Assembly: GCA_963971405.1 (NCBI GenBank)
Contig: OZ020490.1
Location: 19,431,464-19,495,463 of the forward strand
DNA length: 64,000 nucleotides
Direction of reading: 5' to 3'
From: Psococerastis gibbosa
Taxonomy: Eukaryota; Arthropoda; Insecta; Psocodea; Psocidae
Positions 21,278 through 32,560 of this stretch are shown in pieces. The notes below the pieces were generated by a model, which saw only the letters and a program-made list of their open reading frames with translations, was not told the origin of the DNA and searched no databases. Each line of letters opens with the position of its first letter. The first letter of the stretch is position 1. Made by a program: the position numbers and the translations under genes.

Positions 21278-24200
21278 GGTGCTATGGAGTATCATTCACT
21301 GGGTATCGTAACGTGGAAACTGCCAGCAGTAAGCTTACTTCATGGCATATTGATATAGGTAGAAGATCATTCATTGGGTATCTTACGTAGAAACTGCCAC
21401 TTCATGGCATATGGATGTAGGTAAAGTATCATTCACTGGGTATTGTAACGTGGAAACAGCCAGCAGTAAGTCTACCTCATGGCATATTGTTATAGGTAGA
21501 GGATCATTCATTGGGAATCTTACGTAGAAGCTGCCACTTCATTGCATATGGATGTAGATAAAGTATCATTCACTGGGTATCGTTACGTAGAAACAGCCAG
21601 CAGTAAGCCTAATTCATGGCATATTGTTGTAGGTAGAGGATCATTCATTGGGTATCTTACGTAGAAACTGCCACTTCATGGCATATGGATGTAGGTAAAG
21701 AATCATTCACTGGGTATCGTTACGTAGAAACAGCCAGCAGTAAGCCTACTTCATGGCATATTGTTATATTCATATTCATATTCATATTCATTGGGTATCT
21801 TACGTAGAAACTGCCACTTCATGGCATATGGATGTAGGTAAAGTATCATTCACAGGGTATTGTAACGTGGAAACACCCAGCAGTAAGCCTACTTCATGGC
21901 ATATTGTTATATATGATCATTCATTGGGAATCTTACGTAGAAACTGCCACTTCATGGCATATGGATGTAGGTAAAGTATCATTCACTGGGTATTGTAACG
22001 TGGAAACAGCCAGCAGTAAGTCTACCTCATGGCATATTGTTATAGGTAGAGGATCATTCATTGGGAATCTTACGTAGAAGCTGCCACTTCATTGCATATG
22101 GATGTAGATAAAGTATCATTCACTGGGTATCGTTACGTAGAAACAGCCAGCAGTAAGCCTAATTCATGGCATATTGTTGTAGGTAGAGGATCATTCATTG
22201 GGTATCTTACGTAGAAACTGCCACTTCATGGCATATGGATGTAGGTAAAGAATCATTCACTGGGTATCGTTACGTAGAAACAGCCAGCAGTAAGCCTACT
22301 TCATGGCATATTGTTATATTCATATTCTTATTCATATTCATTGGGTATCTTACGTAGAAACTGCCACTTCATGGCATATGGATGTAGGTAAAGTATCATT
22401 CACAGGGTATTGTAACGTGGAAACAGCCAGCAGTAAGCCTACTTCATGGCATATTGTTATATAGGATCATTCATTGGGAATCTTACGTAGAAACTGCCAC
22501 TTCATGGCATATGGATGTAGGTAAAGTATCATTCACAGGGTATTGTAACGTGGGAACAGCCAGCAGTAAGCCTACTTCATGGCATATTGTTATATAGGAT
22601 CATTCATTGGGAATCTTACGTAGAAACTGCCACTTCATGGCATATGGATGTAGGTAAAGTATCATTCACAGGGTATTGTAACGTAGAAACAGCCAGCAGT
22701 AAGCCTAATTCATGGCATATTGTTGTAGGTAGAGGATCATTCATTGGGTATCTTACGTAGAAACTGCCACTTCATGGCATATGGATGTAGGTAAAGAATC
22801 ATTCACTGGGTATCGTTACGTAGAAACAGCCAGCAGTAAGCCTACTTCATGGCATATTGTTATATTCATATTCATATTCATATTCATATTCATTGGGTAT
22901 CTTACGTAGAAACTGCCACTTCATGGCATATGGATGTAGGTAAAGTATCATTCACAGGGTATTGTAACGTGGAAACAGCCAGCAGTAAGCCTACTTCATG
23001 GCATATTGTTATATAGGATCATTCATTGGGAATCTTACGTAGAAACTGCCACTTCATGGCATATGGATGTAGGTAAAGTATCATTCACAGGGTATTGTAA
23101 CGTGGGAACAGCCAGCAGTAAGCCTACTTCATGGCATATTGTTATATAGGATCATTCATTGGGAATCTTACGTAGAAACTGCCACTTCATGGCATATGGA
23201 TGTAGGTAAAGTATCATTCACAGGGTATTGTAACGTAGAAACAGCCAGCAGTAAGCCTAATTCATGGCATATTGTTGTAGGTAGAGGATCATTCATTGGG
23301 TATCTTACGTAGAAACTGCCACTTCATGGCATATGGATGTAGGTAAAGAATCATTCACTGGGTATCGTTACTTAGAAACAGCCAGCAGTAAGCCTACTTC
23401 ATGGCATATTGTTATATTCATATTCATATTCATATTCATATTCATTGGGTATCTTACGTAGAAACTGCCACTTCATGGCATATGGATGTAGGTAAAGTAT
23501 CATTCACAGGGTATTGTAACGTGGAAACAGCCAGCAGTAAGCCTACTTCATGGCATATTGTTATATAGGATCATTCATTGGGAATCTTACGTAGAAACTG
23601 CCACTTCATGGCATATGGATGTAGGTAAAGTATCATTCACAGGGTATTGTAACGTGGGAACAGCCAGCAGTAAGCCTACTTCATGGCATATTGTTATATA
23701 GGATCATTCATTGGGAATCTTACGTAGAAACTGCCACTTCATGGCATATGGATGTAGGTAAAGTATCATTCACAGGGTATTGTAACGTGGAAACAGCCAG
23801 CAGTAAGCCTACTTCATGGCATATTGTTGTATAGGATCATTCATTGGGAATCTTACGTAGAAACTGCCACTTCATGGCATATGGATGTAGGTAAAGAATC
23901 ATTCACTGGGTATCGTTACGTAGAAACAGCCAGCAGTAAGCCTACTTCGTGGCATATTGTTATATAGGATCATTCATTGGGAATCTTACGTAGAAACTGC
24001 CACTTCATGGCATATGGATGTAGGTAAAGAATCATTCACTGGGTATCGTAACGTAGAAACAGCCAGCAGTAAGCCTACTTCATGGCATATTGTTATATAG
24101 GATCATTCATTGGGAATCTTACGTAGAAACTGCCACTTCATGGCATATGGATGTAGGTAAAGTATCATTCACAGGGTCTCGTAACGTGGAAACAGCCAGC

Positions 24201-24420
24201 GGTAAGCCTAGTTCATGGCATATTGTTGTAGGTAGAGGATCATTCATTGGGAATCTTACGTAGAAACTGCCACTTCAAGGGCAAAGGTAAAGGATTATTC
24301 ACTGGGTATAGTAACGTGGAAACGGCCAGCAGTAAGCCTTCTTCATGACATATTGATATGGGTAGAGTAAATTGGGTATCGTAATGATGAAACTGCCAGC
24401 AACCGTACTTCATGAGATAT
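21278..24420. repeat. 3.1-kb satellite array with dimeric units and a 547-bp higher-order repeat
   Basis: About 22 units of about 137 bp. Each unit is a dimer of two diverged monomers. Monomer A (about 73 bp) carries AACAGCCAGCAGTAAGCCTA, and monomer B (about 64 bp) carries AACTGCCACTTCATGGCATA. Both share ATCATTCA-TGGG, a TACGTAG-type palindrome and TTCATGGCATAT. A TATTCA-rich insert recurs at 21766, 22316, 22861 and 23413, spaced 550, 545 and 552 bp, that is every fourth dimer. The array edges are more diverged than the centre (24250-24420), as expected for unequal exchange. Open frames within it are incidental. Confidence 0.95.
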
Positions 24421-24483
24421 TGGGTTTTATTCGCATTATGCCTTAGGCTTATTTTCCTTCGCTTTTCTTCTCGTTCAATATCA

Positions 24484-24660
24484 GTAATAAATAAATATTG
24501 ACTTTCTTTGTTCTATTACTAAGCCAACCTAGAGGAGTTAGGGCAAAAAGCACTCTCTTACAGTCAACTAGGAAGACCCCGGGACCGCCTACTTTACATG
24601 CCCTCCGAAGCATGGCCAGAAAATGTAGCAAATGTGGGACTCGATCGAACCAATGTGCCG
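24484..24660 (-). mobile_element. tRNA-derived SINE (copy 3), head damaged
   Basis: Body and tail match the family. The tRNA-like head is scrambled (GACTCGATCGAACC has a 4-base duplication in the B box) and ends near 24660. Confidence 0.75.
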
Positions 24661-24753
24661 TAGTTTAGCCTCATGCTGCTAACGGCTTCATTAGAGCTTA
24701 TTTATGAGACTTGCTGTCTTCGCGAAGTATTTCGGACCTAAACATTGAACCGG

Positions 24754-24802
24754 CCTGTCATCGTAACTGAGCCCATTAAATGAGCTCAGTTACGATGACA
24801 GG
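24754..24802. other. Perfect 19-bp inverted repeat (hairpin)
   Basis: CCTGTCATCGTAACTGAGC at 24754-24772 is followed by an 11-base spacer and its exact complement at 24784-24802. No T-run follows and no gene is adjacent, so a terminator role is not supported. It could be a short foldback element. Confidence 0.7.
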
Positions 24803-25258
24803 GTTGGGACAAATTTTGTCGTCTTAGGTGTAGGGCAGCGCCCATAATTTATATGTAGCTTGAGTCTCTTCTTCCAAATTCCAACACTACCCTCCCCCGT
24901 CCTCTGCGTATTTTCCATAGATCTTGTTATTTTATGGAAAAAATTGCCCGGAAGCTTTCACCGCCCCTGAATCTGGTTCTTTTTCCCCCTTGAAAGACGA
25001 AAGGTATAAAAATATTGGTTTGGTACGTTTGTTAGGTTCTCTGGCCATGTTTCGAAGGGTATATAATTGTTAGTTCCTATCCACACTAGTTGAAGACATG
25101 AAAAAGGCCGTGCCTTCCTACGTCCGTTCAACTGGAATAGAAACAATATTAATGTGGCAATATAACAAGAAAAGAGTGACAATTATTTATTTTTGTCTTA
25201 TGACTTTCTCTTACCAATATTGCCTCAAATACAGGGGCATCATTTCCATATTTTTCCG

Positions 25259-25279
25259 CGGGGGGGGGGGGGGGGGGGG
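25259..25279. repeat. Long poly-G tract
   Basis: About 19-20 G in a row, followed by AGGTGAC. A second G run lies at 25387-25396. Such tracts are difficult to assemble, so length is uncertain. Confidence 0.85.
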
Positions 25280-25414
25280 AGGTGACAATGAGGTACATTT
25301 TTAAATTACATAGTACAATATACAAATAAACATTGTAATTATTTTATCATTTGTCAGGGTAATTGTCATGTTTTTTTCAATCGCAAGGGGGGGGGGGCAA
25401 TTTATTGATCTTTT

Positions 25415-25590
25415 TTTTAAAAGGTTAATCCAATACAAACAATTCAATGAATGTAACAGATTAACCTCTTCAATCGCCACACTAAGTAACCTAATAGGTA
25501 CTTGTGTCGAGTTACCACAAGTCTCCGATCGCAAGGTGTGTAGACACTCGCACAATTACAAGCACGCTACCACCTGGCCAACGAAGTCGC
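25415..25590 (+). mobile_element. Second dispersed SINE-like family (copy 1)
   Basis: It shares AATACAAACAATT-AATGAATG, GTCTCCGATCGCA, GACTCGCACAA and CTACCACCTGGCCAACGAAG with the copies at 33483, 35455 (reverse) and 44106. Read on the reverse strand, TGGCCAGGTGGTA resembles an A box, but the B box is poor. A tRNA origin is therefore only possible. Confidence 0.6.
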
Positions 25591-25678
25591 TAAAAACTTG
25601 AACCTTGCCCATAAATCGAGCACCTGCATCTATTTTGCATGAAACTGTTAACAAAATAAATTGCACTGTGCGTCAGGA

Positions 25679-25887
25679 CATGTACAGTAGTGGTATAGAC
25701 TCCAATTTTCACCCGAAAGGTTGTTGGTTTCGAGTTCCACACTTGCTACATTTTCTGGCCATGCTTCGGAGGGCATGCAAAGCAGGCGGTCCCGAGTCTT
25801 CCTAGTTTAGTGTAAGAGAGGGTTTTATAGACCTAACTCCGCTAGGTTGGCTTAGTAATAGAACAAAAAAGGTCAATATTTATTTAG
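25679..25887 (+). mobile_element. tRNA-derived SINE (copy 4), complete
   Basis: The head has A-box TACAGTAGTGGTA, a CTCCAATTTTCACC anticodon-like region and the B box GGTTTCGAGTTCC (one inserted T). The body runs through CTGGCCATGCTTCGGAGGGC to CTCCGCTAGGTTGGCTTAG, ending in an A-rich and TATTTATTT tail. It should be transcribed by RNA polymerase III if intact, which the B-box change makes doubtful. Confidence 0.8.
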
Positions 25888-26332
25888 GCGTCTTATCAAC
25901 ATACTCTCCACACAAGCGTGTCACACGTGAATATGAAGATCCCCTCTATAGTTAGCATTAACGCCTTGGTTCCTGACGTCATATCGATGTTGGCCTGCAA
26001 ACGGGTATTAGGTGAACCTTATCACTACTGTTTTTGTCATTATGACGTCGTACAGTACTATTAGGGTCATGTTGTTGTATAAAATATTTGCGTTCTGATG
26101 GCAACTTTATCAACATGCTCTATGCACGCAGAGTACCTAACATTAAATGAAATAATTCCATATTGAACAGTCATTTATACAATAATGTCATTATACAGTC
26201 AATGCGTCATAAAATATAACTTATTCATAACATCAACTGAAGAGAGAAACACACTGCTTTTAAACTTTCTCTAAGTTGCTGCAACGTATAATATGTGAGT
26301 CATGCGTTGTCACAGCTTTTTATTATTATTTT

Positions 26333-26806
26333 TTAAAAGAACCGGTCCGAGTTTACTCGAACATGCTTTCCAATTTATCGATTAGTAGAGAGAGAAAATG
26401 ATTAATTTCATGGTAAATAATTTTCGTATGGTTAAATTTCGGATATCTTGCGGGGGGGGGGGGGGGGGTGTCCACCTGAAGTCACTGAAGGTGACGAAAA
26501 TTCTAGATAGGTCAGACCTACGCATTACCACACAGCAATAATGGCAGGGCACGCAATGCATTTGAGCGTGAATTTGTTTTCATTTTTTCAAAAAAAAAAA
26601 AAATTTTTGCACAAAACCCAATAGTTTTTTGGAAAACCAAACTATCCGGTTTCATTACTCAATGTAACACCTAAAACATGCTTGAAGTTAGAAATCATCG
26701 ATAGAAAGGTTTCGCAGTAAAATGATTTTTTAGTCATTTTTCACTAAAAAATTTTATTTTTTATTTTTTTTTACCCCCAGAAGTATAAATTGGAAAGCAA
26801 TAATAG
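26333..26806 (-). mobile_element. G-tract dispersed repeat (copy 2)
   Basis: It begins at ACCGGTCCGAGTTTACTCG, passes TGCTTTCCAATTTATCGATT, a poly-G run (about 26452-26468) and the block GCACGCAATGCATTTGAGCG, and ends at CCCCAGAAGTATAAATTGGA followed by AAGCAATAA. The internal third is deleted compared with 27846-28511. Confidence 0.8.
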
Positions 26807-27630
26807 AGAGTTGAATGAATGAATGAATCGTTTACTTCCCACCCCTACAAAACAAGCTGACATAGGTCTTGGGACACTTTAAACAGCATAATTATTGGGA
26901 TCACATCCTAATCATTCATACAATAGAATAGAATATTTATTATATGCCAACAACAGAAATAAATCGATCCAATAACGAAGGCATTTACAATAACAACATA
27001 GCAATTAGCAATTTACAACACAGAAATATTTCACAATTAAAATTATAAGTAATTAGGTAAGCGTTAATAAGCAATCGTCAATTCAATAAAACCCCGTAAA
27101 CACATTTTAAACAGAGGTAGGCTGCAAAAGGGGTCTAGATCACCGTGTTCGTTAATTGTTTTTAAAATTCTAGACAGTCCACTGTCAATTAATCAACTGT
27201 TTAAAAAACAACAGCTTCACCTTGTTCGCAAAGACAAGCATGTCCTTCAGTGGCAAGTCAATCAGATCGACCTGGTCGATGTAGGCAGCCCCAAAACAGT
27301 CCAACCGCGCCCGCCACAGGGATGAAAGTGGCCAACCACGTGTTCCGCAGTTTCCTTGGACTCATTGCAGTGTCGGCAGACGGTAGGACCTCCATGACCC
27401 AGTTTAGCTATATGGGCTCTGAATAAACCATGACCAGTAACCTGGTTAACCAATAACTTGGCCTTTTGGCTGGAGAAATACCTAGGTCCTAGGTAACCAG
27501 AGAGATAATTGGCTCCGCCAAGTGGCCTTACATGAAAATTATTGTGTGGGGCTGGATTATTAATATTTATAAAACTTACGTTTGTTGGTGCATGCATGTC
27601 CCTTTCGGCGGCCATTATAAAACAGAACAA
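26807..27630 (-). pseudogene. Non-LTR retrotransposon C-terminal region with CCHC-like knuckle, plus 3' end
   Basis: The - strand frame reads KAKLLVNQVTGHGLFRAHI and then TVCRHCNESKETAEHVVGH, the C-x2-C...H...-type knuckle motif that ends R1/LOA-type LINE proteins. After about 27310 the frame shifts by one base and continues as CLWRARLDCFGAAYIDQVDL to a stop at 27185-27187. The AT-rich part to 26807 is the 3' untranslated region. The (TTCA)n run at 26815-26828 could be its tail. It is a frameshifted, 5'-truncated copy. Confidence 0.75.
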
Positions 27631-27845
27631 AAGGGCGTTATCTGCTGGGTTTAGTGGTCAAGGTGTCGCGTTCGTTATCTATCACCTATTATTTGTTCTG
27701 TTGGTGATATCACCAAACCGTAACACTGACGGATATTGTGACCGCCTGTTTACGTGGGACCATTTTAAAAAAAATTAGAAAAAGAATAAGGAATTTTTGA
27801 AACACGTTTTTTTCCCCTGAAATTATTGAAGCGACTGGTTAAAAT

Positions 27846-28511
27846 AGAACCGGTCCGAGTTTACTCGGACATGCTTTCCAATTTATCAATTAGTAGATAG
27901 ACAAAATGAGTAATTTCATGGTAAATAATTTTCGTATGGTTAAATTTCGGATATCTTGCGGGGGGGGGGGGGGGGGGTGTCCACCTGACGCCACTGGAGG
28001 TGAGGTAAATTCTAGATAGGTCAGACCTGTCCGGTTTCGTTACTCAATTTAACACCTAAAACATGCCTGAAGGTAGAAATCATCGATAGAAAGGTTTCCC
28101 AGAAACATTATGGGCAAGCGACCCCCTGGATTTTATCAACATTAATAACAACTACAATATATGTGAATTTAAAATAAATCGTTGGAGCCGATTTTGGGAA
28201 ATAATTTTTTTAGACGTTTTTTTTAGTTTTTTGTGAATAACCCCCCCCCCCCCCCCCCAAATTGAGTTAGCCCCAAATAAAACAAATGGTCCCGAGGTAT
28301 GATTTTTGTGAACCTATACATGCCTAATTTCATCACAATCGACCGAGTAGTTTGCCCGGAAATCGACGCACACACAGACAGACATTTCGTTAAAATCACT
28401 TTTTTGGTTCCTGGGACCTCAAAACGTGTAAATCCATTGAAATCTCGGAATTGAAAATCTTGACCATCACAAATCTTTCCTTCTACTACGTATAAATTGG
28501 AAAGCAATAAA
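27846..28511 (-). mobile_element. G-tract dispersed repeat (copy 3), nearly full length
   Basis: Both ends are present: ACCGGTCCGAGTTTACTCGG on the left and ACGTATAAATTGGAAAGCAA on the right. A poly-G run lies at about 27960-27977 and a poly-C run at about 28241-28258, the same two positions where other copies have homopolymers. The frame 28223-28507 is a shadow of this repeat. Confidence 0.85.
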
Positions 28512-29167
28512 CTCCAAGCTGCGAAAGTAGTTTACTTCGAGGTACACAAAATATTCTTCAAAGTAGCTTAGCTTCTGAGTAATATGGTCTTAGAAAGAAA
28601 GTAAGAAAAATTACTTTTTTTTACATTTTTCAGGTGAGCCCACTCTTACAATAACTAACCCTTTAGACAAAATAATATTATAAAATTAATAGACCTGCTT
28701 ACTTCCAAATAATTTAACCAAAACAAAATTTAATTGACCCTTGAAACTGTAAATACAGGAGAGACAGAAAATTTCTAAATTATGGGTTGCAATATTTTAA
28801 TTAATATTTGATGCTATACGTGTTTTGCACCAAACTAACATTTGTATTTTGTAGTAGTCAATGCGACTCATAAATTATTTTTTGTGACAAATCAACTTTT
28901 GCCTACATAATATGCTCTTCACTTATACCATTTGTTAATATTGTATATGACACATAAACTGGCCAATTATAAATTTTTAGCCATCATGTCATCGAAGGTG
29001 TGTTCTTAGACACAAATATATATGACAAGGATGGATGGATCATATTGAACTTGTGTGCAATATAAGTAGGTGGAGCGGCAAACGGATTGACGCATGAATT
29101 GCTAGGGTTAAAAGGTTGCTTGCCATTATTATGATATCATGCTGCAGTGGCGGTCTGACAGTTTGTG

Positions 29168-29523
29168 TTATCAAAAACTTTATTGCTTTCCTACTTATAC
29201 GTAGGAAATCTTTGTGATGGACAAAATTTTCTATTTAGGGATTTCAGTGGATTTACACGTTTTGAGGTCCCAGGAACCAATAAAGTTTCTTTTATTTTAA
29301 TTTTTTTTTGTTTTTGTTTGAAAGCGCGGGTCCCTATTGGGAATGTTTACCGATTATTCTGTGGTAGAGAGTTGTCCGCTCTGTTGTGCAACAGGATGCC
29401 TGTCGCCGATTTGTGGGCAAACTACTCAGTGGATTGTGATGAAATTTTGCATGTATGTAGGTTCTCAAATGTCAAATCTCAGGACGATTTTTTTTCTGTT
29501 GGGCTGACTCAATTTGTCATGTG
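29168..29523 (+). mobile_element. G-tract dispersed repeat, 5' part only (copy 4)
   Basis: It matches the start of the copies at 60366 and 63279 (TTTATTGCTTTCC, TTACACGTTTTGAGGTCCC, GGGCAAACTACTCAGT). Part of the usual interior is replaced by AAAGCGCGGGTCCC and following bases. The 119-codon frame here is repeat-derived. Confidence 0.7.
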
Positions 29524-29713
29524 AATTAGCCATTATTTGCTTAACTGAAGTTTTCAATAGCAATGTCATAGAGCGTCTCCAGTCGCCCGGGTGACGCCAA
29601 AGACCATTTCTACTTTTCTCTACATTGTGTAATCTGTAGTATATTGCAATATTATGAGTTTTACATGGAAAGTAATGGGCCAATAGACTACTTACTTTTA
29701 CCGTGCCTTATCC

Positions 29714-29986
29714 TCATGGAGGGTCGGCGGAACGACAGCAGCGTTTCCACACACTCCTATTCTGTGCGTCCTCGGTGGAGAGCCCCAAACTTGTCATATC
29801 CCCGGCGTTCTTTCTTCGCAGTGTAACTCTCGGCCTCCCTGGTCGTCTTCTTCCTTGTATCTCCCGGTTTGTTACTCTTTTCACTAGGTGGTTTTCGTCT
29901 CTACGTAGTACGTGCCCCCACCAGTTCAACCCCTTTTCTCTGGAGTTCGGAATATTCTGTTTCATTTTGTGAAGGCTAGTCGCCAC
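29714..29986 (-). pseudogene. LINE C-terminal fragment (GHVLRRDEN type)
   Basis: The - strand encodes LNWWGHVLRRDENHLVKRV and then GRRRPGRPRVTLRR, the common W-GHV-R...GRR..GRPR motif at the end of insect LINE reverse transcriptases, finishing at a stop near 29714. It differs from the other LINE tails in this window, so it is a separate family. Confidence 0.75.
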
Positions 29987-30450
29987 TGCTTATGAGTCAT
30001 AATGGTGTAAAGGACGTGTTTTGACAGTTTTCTGCTGGCCATTATCGAGATTATTTGCATTTTGTTGACACTGGGTCGCTGACCCCCCACCCTTTTTGTT
30101 TACATTAAACCTATAGCAACCCTACTTTCTTCTCTTTTTATCTATCGTTTGTGTCGCCTCGAAGACCTCTAATTGAGCTATATAATATTGCATATTTATT
30201 AGTTGCTGTATCAGTTACTTACCACCATTTTGTAATTAAATATAAATATAAACCGACTACAAGAAGTCTCGTATGTGTCGTATTGTTCTTTTACTGATCA
30301 ATGTAATTTATTCTGATTCTGAACTTACTAAATTATACAGTCCAAATATACATACTGTATGTACTATGCATAACTAAAAAACATTAATGTTATTATTAAT
30401 GCACCTGCATAAAAAATTTGACTAATATTGTCTGTTCCTGTTTATTACAG

Positions 30451-30492
30451 TTACCAGCCCTTGGAGCTTACAATGGAACGTACAACGACCAG
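30451..30492 (+). CDS. Exon 3 (14-codon microexon) of the unidentified gene
   Basis: It has the acceptor TGTTCCTGTTTATTACAG and the consensus donor CAG|GTAAGT, is 42 bases long and reads LPALGAYNGTYNDQ in phase 0, the phase required by exon 2. The joined product of exons 1-3 is 147 residues. The donor is the best of the three, but an exon this short can arise by chance. The next exon was not found, so it lies further on or is unrecognised. Confidence 0.5.
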
Positions 30493-31282
30493 GTAAGTTC
30501 CATCTTTCTGTAAATATTTTGTTTGCTGAGAGGCAATGTGTGTTGAGATTAAAAATACTCTGCATTGCAGCAACTACGAAGTGAAACAAATTGTATAATC
30601 GTGAAACTGCAGGCGCTTCCATGAACTCAACTCGGCTGTTCGATAATACTCAGGTATCCTCGCTTCTTGCTGCATAGTTTAAGATTAATCGCACAGAAAC
30701 AAGCTAAGAATGAGTACTTAAAACCTCAGTAATGTAAAATAATACTGGTAAATAATTTACCTTGTCAGTGAGTTGAATCTCGACAGGTTTCCGACGAAAA
30801 TAAGATGTTTGCAGAACCAGTCAATAATTGTACAAGCTTTCCACCATACCAACTGTGCAATCTAAAGGTCTGTATTATACTGTTCGTTGAAGGTTATTTT
30901 CTGCCATCTGTACGCGGCATATTTTGTTTCTTTAGACAAAGTTGTGCCTCGGAATTTTAGCTCAGGCTCGTATCGGAATTTACGAGGGCCGTTTTTTTTC
31001 AACCTCCGACAGGCTATAAATAAAAGACAAGTACATATAAAACAATAGTTTTAATACCAAAAGATAGATACACTTACGGTTACATTTCGACATATTCACC
31101 GAAGAGATTGAGACATTTGCCATATCTGTGGACAAGCTTTTCAATACCCTCTTCAAAGAAAGTTGCCGCCATTAAATTCAAGTAGTCCTTGACGTTGGTT
31201 TGAAGGTCCTCATTGGCTTGAAAGCGCTTATGGGGAACTTCTGTCTGAGAACAGTAGATCAGGCAGTATCAACCTTTTTCGT

Positions 31283-31469
31283 TGTTGTTCTATTACTAAG
31301 CCAACCTAGCGGAGTTAGGGTTATAAAGCCCGCTCTTACACTCAATTAGGATGACCCGGGACTGCCTGCTTTACATGCCCTCCGAAGCATGGCTAGAAAA
31401 TGTAGCCAGTGTGGGACTCGAACTAATAACCTTTCGGGTGAAAGTCGGAGTCTGTACCACTACTCTACA
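31283..31469 (-). mobile_element. tRNA-derived SINE (copy 5)
   Basis: It is complete from the TGTAGAGTAGTGGTACAGAC head near 31469 through the CTTTCACCCGAAAGG arm and the B box GAGTCCCACACTGG to the GTTCTATTACTAAGCC-type 3' block. The adjacent T/A tail is short. Confidence 0.85.
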
Positions 31470-31698
31470 GGTCCTGGCCTTCCCCCTTTGAATCTTGGGG
31501 CCGCCTGATACGGTTTTTCAATGACTGGTCATAGCTGGGGGTGGCACCAAAAATTAACAATATATATTTTTTGCGGGAAGTGAGTATCCCATCGCTCCTA
31601 TCTCTTGATCTCTCGACCAACAACTAATCCCTGTTGAAAAATAATTTGCGATTTAATTCTCATTTCTATTTATTTCCCGTAAGCCAATTTATTGTACA

Positions 31699-32083
31699 TT
31701 AAGAGGACGTATGCTACGTATAAAATGAGCACCCCAAAATTTGTTGTTTTTATTGACTTTTTATTTCTTATTTAATTAACAAAGCAAGTCATTAAAGATT
31801 TGGCCCATGAAAGTTGTAGAAGGCTACTTCAGGCATAATATAATAAGAAATATTAAATATTTGGTACCTTAGTTCTTTCATAAATACCAGACAAGACTAA
31901 AATTTAAAAGATTTTTGGAAGAACTAAAAATCCGAAAAGTAAAAATACCCGATTATATGATGTTCGAAGTAGTCTTCTACAACTTAGATGAGCTAAATTT
32001 TTAATAACTTGCTGAGTTAATTAAATAAAAAATGAAAAGTATTTAATTTTTGGAGTGCCAATTTTCTACGTATATCCTCTTAA
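31699..32083. mobile_element. Palindromic TTAA element, ATGCTACGTAG-type ends (copy A)
   Basis: TTAA at 31699-31702 and 32080-32083 flank inverted arms beginning GAGGACGTATGCTACGTA and, from the right, GAGGATATACGTAGAAAAT. The arms include CACCCCAAAA, a block like AACTTGCTGAGTTAATTAAA and the sequence TAGAAGGCTACTTC. The arms span almost the whole element. TTAA targets are the mark of piggyBac transposition. There is no transposase. Frames inside are chance. Confidence 0.8.
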
Positions 32084-32560
32084 TTGGGGCTTATTTAGGA
32101 TAATTTCCCTTTATTCCCGAGTGAGTACCCAAAATATTACCCATCGTTGCCTGAGGGCCATCATTTTGTCTTTTTTTCTCGAAAGATTTCCATTCTGGAG
32201 TTATTTTCCTATGCCTCCCTTTTATTTGTTTATACTCATATCGATTATGTTCAATTTTGCATAGCTTTATCACGGCTGCTCAGGGCATAGCATCAAAAGC
32301 AAGCAGCCTCACTAGTCTGGAAGCTGCAAGACCTTGGAAAGTTTGGAGTGAGATCTGTTGATAAAAATGCAGCCGGGGCCGTGAGCCAGAAGGCAAACGG
32401 CAGATTAGGCGGAAAAAAAATAGATAAAAACTGCAACACTGTCTTGATAATAACTACAGTACACCATACGGTATTTTTCCCAGCATTTAAACTAAAGATG
32501 TAATCTCTTTTACACCAATTTATCCATACTATGGAAATGGATTATTAATATTAATTTGTA

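Larger units (their letters stand above)
8013..30450 (+). other. Intron 2 (22.4 kb, repeat-filled)
   Basis: If exon 3 is correct, this single intron contains miniature elements, LINE fragments, SINEs and the 3.1 kb satellite listed separately. The stretches 8013-9149, 9296-11380, 12240-13150, 14990-17060, 24810-25250 and 25890-26330 show no gene and no repeat end I could define. A region near 9700-9860 resembles 34720-34840 (shared AAAGCGCTCA block), so it belongs to another dispersed repeat. Additional exons may be hidden here. Confidence 0.5.

Noticed and set aside
21753-21974. Open frame with HIHIHIHW-like repeats
   Set aside because: It lies in the satellite and arises from TATTCA repeats. 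Its frame is not kept in other units.
21278-24420. CRISPR array
   Set aside because: Units are contiguous with no unique spacers, the unit is a diverged dimer, and the context is eukaryotic. It is a satellite.
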